64,000 bases of DNA from Brachypterus glaber (taxonomy: Eukaryota; Arthropoda; Insecta; Coleoptera; Kateretidae). Below, one piece after another: positions 59,601 to 64,000 of the stretch. Positions within the stretch are counted from its first letter, which is position 1; every line of letters starts with the position of its first letter. The DNA is taken from the NCBI GenBank assembly GCA_958510825.1, contig OY294050.1, positions 45,397,249-45,461,248 of the forward strand, written 5' to 3'. A model generated the notes under the pieces. It saw nothing but the letters and a program-made list of their open reading frames with translations. It was not told where the DNA came from and searched no databases. The position numbers and the translations under genes were made by a program.

Positions 59601-62600
59601 ATATGGCGCACTGGAGAGAGTTTCTTTGGTAACTGAGGAATTTTTACTTGGTAGTAATCTTAAGACTTCCTCCCTCAACTTCTCTTGTTTTTCCGGGTAT
59701 CTGGCCAGGAAATAAAGAGCCGCTCCCATGGTTCTTCCTTAAATATAAAAAAACAAGCCGTGAAGATATGTAATGCTACGCATTCCATTATATATTATTC
59801 ACAGTAATAGTATATTGCATTTTCCCAAATACACTTCTGCTCAAAAATATCGGCCCACCTAAAAAAATACACATTTTCAAATGCTAATAACTCCAAAACT
59901 ATTCAATAGATTTATTTGACCTTTTTTTTATTTTAAAGCTTGAACTTTTAGCTCTTAATTACTGGAATAAAAATTATCAAAAATCTTTTTTTAAACCGGC
60001 AGCAATGAAAATTACACAGCTATGTTTTTTTACTGCTTCTTTCGATATGCGCACGGTTTGCCACTGCATATTTTTTTACAATTTAATTAATTGATTTTAT
60101 AGGCCAATTAAGTGGGAGTAATTTCTTTTTTAACTTTTTAATTTTCCTTTTCTCGTTTAGGAGATATACGGTTTTTTCTGAAAATAAACATTTTTGCAAA
60201 TAACAAAAAAACTACCCAGTGGATTTAATTGATTTATTTTTTAATTTGAAGCTTAAGTCCTTAACTTTTATTTATTTAATTTAAGTTTCTGGTGCAAACA
60301 TGTTTAAACTGGGTTTACATTGCTTAAATAGTCATGTTTGTTTTACCCAATCTTTTTTGATGCAATTTAACCACAAACTCAAATGTTTCCATAAGTTTTA
60401 AAACTTATTCTAAAAGCCACACTTATTGTGACTGATTCCTTCTTTTATTTTTTATCATAAGTCTTCTCATTTAGGAGAAATTAAAGTTTTTCGGAAAAAG
60501 TGACTTTTTAATCAGTGGGCTAGTGCCACCCCTGTAAAACTGTATATGACGGAAAAGCGTCGATAGAATATAAAGATCTATTGCACTTCTATAACTTTAG
60601 CTTAAATAAATACATTTAATTAACACGTTTTCTGCGTTAGCAACTTTTTGGTTCCCAGCTCAGACTGCGTTTTGAGGCATATATGTCGAACGAACTTTGC
60701 ACAGACTGTTTAAATCTCTAATGGTACTCCAAAAACAAGTTCTAACGTCTTTTTAAGGACTTTTTGCTTTTTAATTTTTTTTAAACAAAATATTTTATCA
60801 AATAAAATAACAAACAAATTTTAAATTTTATTAAAATTATTTAATAACAATTATAAACACAAAAAAACGTATTAGACGTGTATGTTTTTTTACAACAATG
60901 CTGTTTTTCGTTATTATTAGTTACATTACATTATGGTCAATAAAACATTCAATTTAATTTAACAAAACACTAAAACTAATCAACATTACACGCTTGAGGC
61001 TAGGTTATCAATGTGTATACACTATAGTTAAAATTTATCTACATAAATATTATAGACGTTATAGTCATATTTCCCAATGTTTTTCATACAGAATTAGGTT
61101 TTAAAAATGGTTTGAGGCAGCTGTATATCCCATAATAATAATTTTAACGAGTTAAAAAAGTATTGTCACATAAGTGACAAGTCTTGTCAATCATAAAAAA
61201 GTTAGTTACAGGGGTGGCACTAGCCCACCACTTAAAAAGTCCTTATTTACCAAAAAAACATAATTTCTCCTAAATGAGAAGACTTATGATAAAAAATAAA
61301 AGACGGAATCAGTCACAATAAGTGTGGCTATTAGAATAAGTTTTAAAACTTATGGAAAGATTTGAGTTTGTGTTTAAATTGCAACAAAAAAGATCGAGTA
61401 AAAAAAACATGACTATTTAAGCAATGTAAACTCAGTTTAAACATGTTTCCAACAGAAACCTAAATTAAATAAATAAAAGTTTACGATTTAAGCTTCAAAT
61501 TAAAAAAAAATCAATTAAATCCATTGCGTAGTTTTTTTGTTACTTGCAAAAATGTAAATTTTTAGAAAAAACCTTATATCTCCTAAACGAGAAAAGGAAA
61601 ATTAAAAAAATTAAAAAGAGATTACTTCCATTTAATTAGGCTATAAAATCAATTAATTAAATTGTAAAAAAATATGCAGTGGCGAACCATGTGCATATCG
61701 AAAGGTGCAGTAAAAAACATAGCTGTGCACTTTTCATTGCTGCCGGTATAAAAAAAGATGTTTGATAATTTTTATTCCAGTAAGTAAGAGCTAAAAGTTC
61801 AAGCTTCAAAATAAAAAAAAGATCGAATAAATCCATTAAATAGTTTTGGAGATATTTGCATTCAAAAATGTGTATTTTTTTAGGTGGGCCGATATTTTTG
61901 AGCACAAGTGTACTTGAAAAAAAAATATTTTTTTTTTAAATAAGATCTTTTTGCTTTCCCATTTTCAAAATTTCGGAAAGCCTTGTATTCGTGCAAAAAT
62001 TTTCAATTTTTTTTTGTGTATTTTTGCGTTTTATGACGTTTTATGTCGATATAAATCAATTTCGAGCAAAAAAAAAATTATCGGTCGGTCGATCGGTCTG
62101 TCCGGGAAATCTTGTGGGCACGATAACTTAAGAACGCTTTAAGCTAGAGACTTGAAATTTGGCATACAGGTATGTTACCAAAAGTTCTCGCTCGGGATTG
62201 TTTTTGGTAAACATTGGGGTGCGGCAAGGTGGGCAAATGGGGAAAAATACATTTTTTTTAGAAAAATTTGAAAATTGCTATATATGGGTTTTCAAGGTTG
62301 CTGAAATTGAATCTGATAAAAAAAACTTTTCCAATTTCACACCCGAGGGGGCGAGGGGGTAAATTTTTTAATATTATTATTTTCTTCAAAATTGGTATAT
62401 AGGAGTTTTTGGGGTCTCTGAATCTGATAATACTTTTTTTCTTATTTCACCCCCTGAGGGGTGGGGATAGTTTTCGTGAAAACTGGTATATTGGGGTTTT
62501 TCAGGTTGCTGAAAGTGAATCTGATAATAAAATTTTTCTAAATCCATTCCCTGAGGAGTGGGGGGTAGTTTTCGTGAAAATTGTTATATTGGGGTTTTTG

Positions 62601-63600
62601 AGGTTGTTGAAAGTGAATCTGATTATAAAAAAATTCTAACTTTACCCCTAAAGGGGCAGAGGGTAGTTTTCGTGAAAATTGGTATATTAAGGCTTTTATG
62701 GTTGCTGAAAGTGAATCTGATAATAAAAAATCTATTTTACGGGCGGAGGTGAAAAATAGGAAAGCGCTTTTACTGGGCAGTGTATTTTTTTTGAAAAGCA
62801 AAAAAAAAATTGAAAAAAAATTTTTTCGAAAATTAAAAAAAAATTTCAATTTTTTTTCTTTGTTTTCTTTAACCCCCATAACTTTTTTGTTGTTGGGGGG
62901 ATTACTTTCAAAATTGATAGCGTTGATCCTTATAATAGTAGTAATGCTGCCAACAAAATAAAACTTCCCCGGTATGCCTATTTCATTAAAACAAAACAAG
63001 TTAAAAAATATATTTTGAAAGGCGATTTTTTTTATTATTTTTAAAGAAAAAAAAAATATTTTTTTTTGCAAAACGAGAAGTTGTAAAAGACAAAAAAATT
63101 TCAAAAAAATTTTAAAAAAATATTTTTTTCATACAGGCTAACAACATAGTACATTACAATGCGATGCCGTGATTGGCTTGATGTGCCGCCATGTATCTTG
63201 TAAGCCAATCACAGCATCGCCTTCTTATGTTTTATCTTCTTATGCAAGCTTCTGGATAGGCCTTAAGGGTTAAGTCATTTACCTGTCGTATCTACCCCTG
63301 CAACCAGCATATCCATGATCATGGCAACTGCTACTTTTCTATCCAACATAGCCAGTCTTTTGAGTATACTCAAATCACCTAGGGAGTCGTCATTTGTTTC
63401 CAATGCCTCATCGATATGTTTTAAACTGGTAAAAGTTAGAATATCCAGAATTTTTATATATTCCCTCCATGTTTTTGTACTGAAGTATTTCCAGGCAGAA
63501 GGAAGTACGTCCAGTTTATACATATACTCGAACATTTTAAGGACACTATTAATGAATATTTGGGTCTCGGAATTTGGTTCTAAATCCGGTTTCAAACAAC
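56298..63600 (-). CDS. Cytochrome P450, mitochondrial-clan-like, 3' part (three exons)
   Basis: The visible exons are 63600-63283, 59737-59496 and 56627-56298; the N-terminal exons lie beyond the window. About 295 residues are present. In order: CLKPDLEPNSETQ and the WREYIKILD region; I helix AGVDTTG; K helix KETTR (E-x2-R); FLPERW (PERF-type); and the heme loop FGFGPRSCIGKR with its Cys ligand. The pattern resembles insect CYP12/CYP334-type mitochondrial P450s, which oxidise xenobiotics or steroids, but the family cannot be fixed without the N-terminus. All catalytic landmarks are intact. Introns reach 3.5 kb through foldback insertions. Confidence 0.88.
56669..58235. mobile_element. Giant foldback (1.57 kb), arms of about 700 bp
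   Basis: ACACTGGTCGACAAATCTGA at the left faces TCAGATTTGTCGACCAGTGT at the right. Pairing continues through CCAAATCCGAAGGCCGTTT with AAACGGCCTTCGAGTTTGG, AACGCACGCCTCTGA with its inverse, and into the centre near 57450-57500 (GAATCCGAATTTGAGGTCAA facing TTGACTTCAAATTCGGACTC). It lies in P450 intron 2. Confidence 0.88.
58262..59480 (+). mobile_element. HINE fragment interrupted by a CCCTAGTAGAAA-family element
   Basis: 58262-58441 and 59291-59480 follow the HINE family (AAACGCTAAAAATAGGAG, GACAGACAGAGAGACAGATA, CAAGTGCCGATGTAAT). The phrase CTTTACCCCATTCTAATCTA occurs at both 58343 and 59291. Confidence 0.75.
58442..59290 (+). mobile_element. CCCTAGTAGAAA-family element, full copy (~850 bp)
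   Basis: It begins ACCCTAGTAGAAATTTAACG and ends GTACTTTTCTACCAGGG; these are imperfect inverted ends. Internal words AACTAGGAAATTTCTACCTG and TAGGTGGCCCTAAATATTTT match the copies at 31247-31815 and, at the edge of the window, 63826-64000. Confidence 0.75.
59496..59737 (-). CDS. P450 exon with K helix
   Basis: It encodes (G)RTMGAALYFLARYPEKQEKL to NLVLAGYQIPK; KETTR is the E-x2-R motif. A HINE 3' end lies 15 bases past its donor site, and the 37-nt sequence shared with Ubr7 precedes its acceptor. Confidence 0.9.
59830..61912. mobile_element. Giant foldback (2.08 kb)
   Basis: TACACTTCTGCTCAAAAATA faces TATTTTTGAGCACAAGTGTA. Pairing continues with ATATCGGCCCACCTAAAAAA and its inverse, GTTTGCCACTGCATA with ATGCAGTGGCGAACC, and GGGCTAGTGCCACCCCTGTA with TACAGGGGTGGCACTAGCCC. 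The unpaired centre is about 60540-61200. It resembles the 8.3-10.9 kb element in its GCCACTGCA word and layout. It lies in P450 intron 1. Confidence 0.88.
61965..62789 (-). mobile_element. Family A element, longest copy
   Basis: It runs from GGAAAGCCTTGTATTCGTGC to CTTTTACTGGGCAGTGTAT with GGTCGGTCGATCGGTCTGTC near 62085 and about six internal units. It lies in P450 intron 1. Confidence 0.8.
62790..63280. other. A/T-run-rich intron end with a hairpin
   Basis: It contains a family H fragment (inverted, near 62860-62935), long A runs, and an inverted repeat at about 63152-63222 (GCGATGCCGTGATTGGCTT facing AAGCCAATCACAGCATCGC). Confidence 0.5.
63283..63600 (-). CDS. P450 exon with I helix
   Basis: It starts after TATTTTAG in mid-codon (GT of a Gly codon) and ends GTAGATACGACAG before GTAAAT. 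It encodes CLKPDLEPNSETQIFINSVL to AMIMDMLVAGVDTT and a split Gly. The I-helix oxygen-activating AG-x-DT is intact. Confidence 0.87.
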
Positions 63601-63825
63601 CTAAAATAAAAAAAAAACAATACACCATAACCAACTACCGTATACGCGTAGTAGGGCATTGCAAAAAATACTTTTTTCTTATTTTTCATATGCTACCTCC
63701 TATGTCGTTTCAATTAAAAAATTATGCTTGCTTGTTATTATTTTTTTTTTTTTAAATTCAGTTTGGAATATGCTAGCTCAAAGCGTTCTTACATAACTTA
63801 TCGTGAATACAGAAAGATAGATAGA

Positions 63826-64000
63826 CAACCCTAGTAGAAATTTAACGTTAGAATAACGTTTTTTTAATGTTAGAAAACTGTGTAAAAGTACGATATAAAA
63901 TATGTGCAAATGTCCCGCTTTTTAACGTTAGAATAAAACGTGACTTACAAACGTAAATCTAACGTTAGATTTTTAAGTTAGAAATACGTAATAAGTACGT
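63826..64000 (+). mobile_element. CCCTAGTAGAAA-family element, cut by window end
   Basis: ACCCTAGTAGAAATTTAACG to AAGTTAGAAATACGTAATAA repeats the first 175 bases of 58442-59290. Confidence 0.8.

Overview
The window looks like nuclear DNA of an insect with a transposon-rich, AT-rich genome, probably a beetle. The evidence is protein-coding genes split by GT-AG introns, a maelstrom gene (animal piRNA pathway), a mitochondrial-clan P450 typical of insects, an insect-type LINE, and dense foldback and MITE families. The species cannot be read from the sequence. Four host genes account for about 4.6 kb of coding sequence; nearly all the rest is repeats, often nested.

Layout. 1-13,100: no host gene; a dimeric satellite, a 5'-truncated LINE and nested inverted-repeat elements. 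14,241-26,548 (minus): a complete six-exon maelstrom gene (501 aa predicted) whose introns hold two tandem-repeat arrays, several foldbacks and a dead Tc1-like transposase. 26,600-30,500: repeats. 30,579-35,533 (minus): a four-exon THAP-domain gene (361 aa), whose split zinc finger becomes visible only after joining exons. 35,534-37,154: the 1.6-kb intergenic region between this gene and the divergent Ubr7, containing an array of about 140-bp MITEs. 37,155-53,041 (plus): a complete six-exon Ubr7 gene (UBR box plus PHD finger, 376 aa), with introns expanded by hAT, Helentron-like, SINE and foldback elements. 56,298-63,600 (minus): the last three exons of a cytochrome P450 whose 5' part lies beyond the window; two decayed copies of its heme-binding exon lie just downstream.

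The genes do not form an operon-like unit: piRNA biogenesis (maelstrom), probable DNA binding (THAP), histone-linked ubiquitin ligase (Ubr7) and oxidation (P450) are unrelated jobs. The most unusual signals are: (1) an array of about 14 copies of a roughly 70-bp unit that contains the 3' splice acceptor and the first codons of THAP exon 3, including its AVP motif; (2) a 37-nt sequence shared just before the 3' splice sites of Ubr7 exon 2 and the P450 exon, on opposite strands but both in sense, with related pieces before THAP exon 2 and Ubr7 exon 5; (3) a strong excess of the 9-mer AGTCCAAAC, in one case clearly an insertion with flanking duplication; (4) a Helentron/HINE-like family; and (5) a foldback whose arms are a 14-bp minisatellite with a 416-bp higher-order period.
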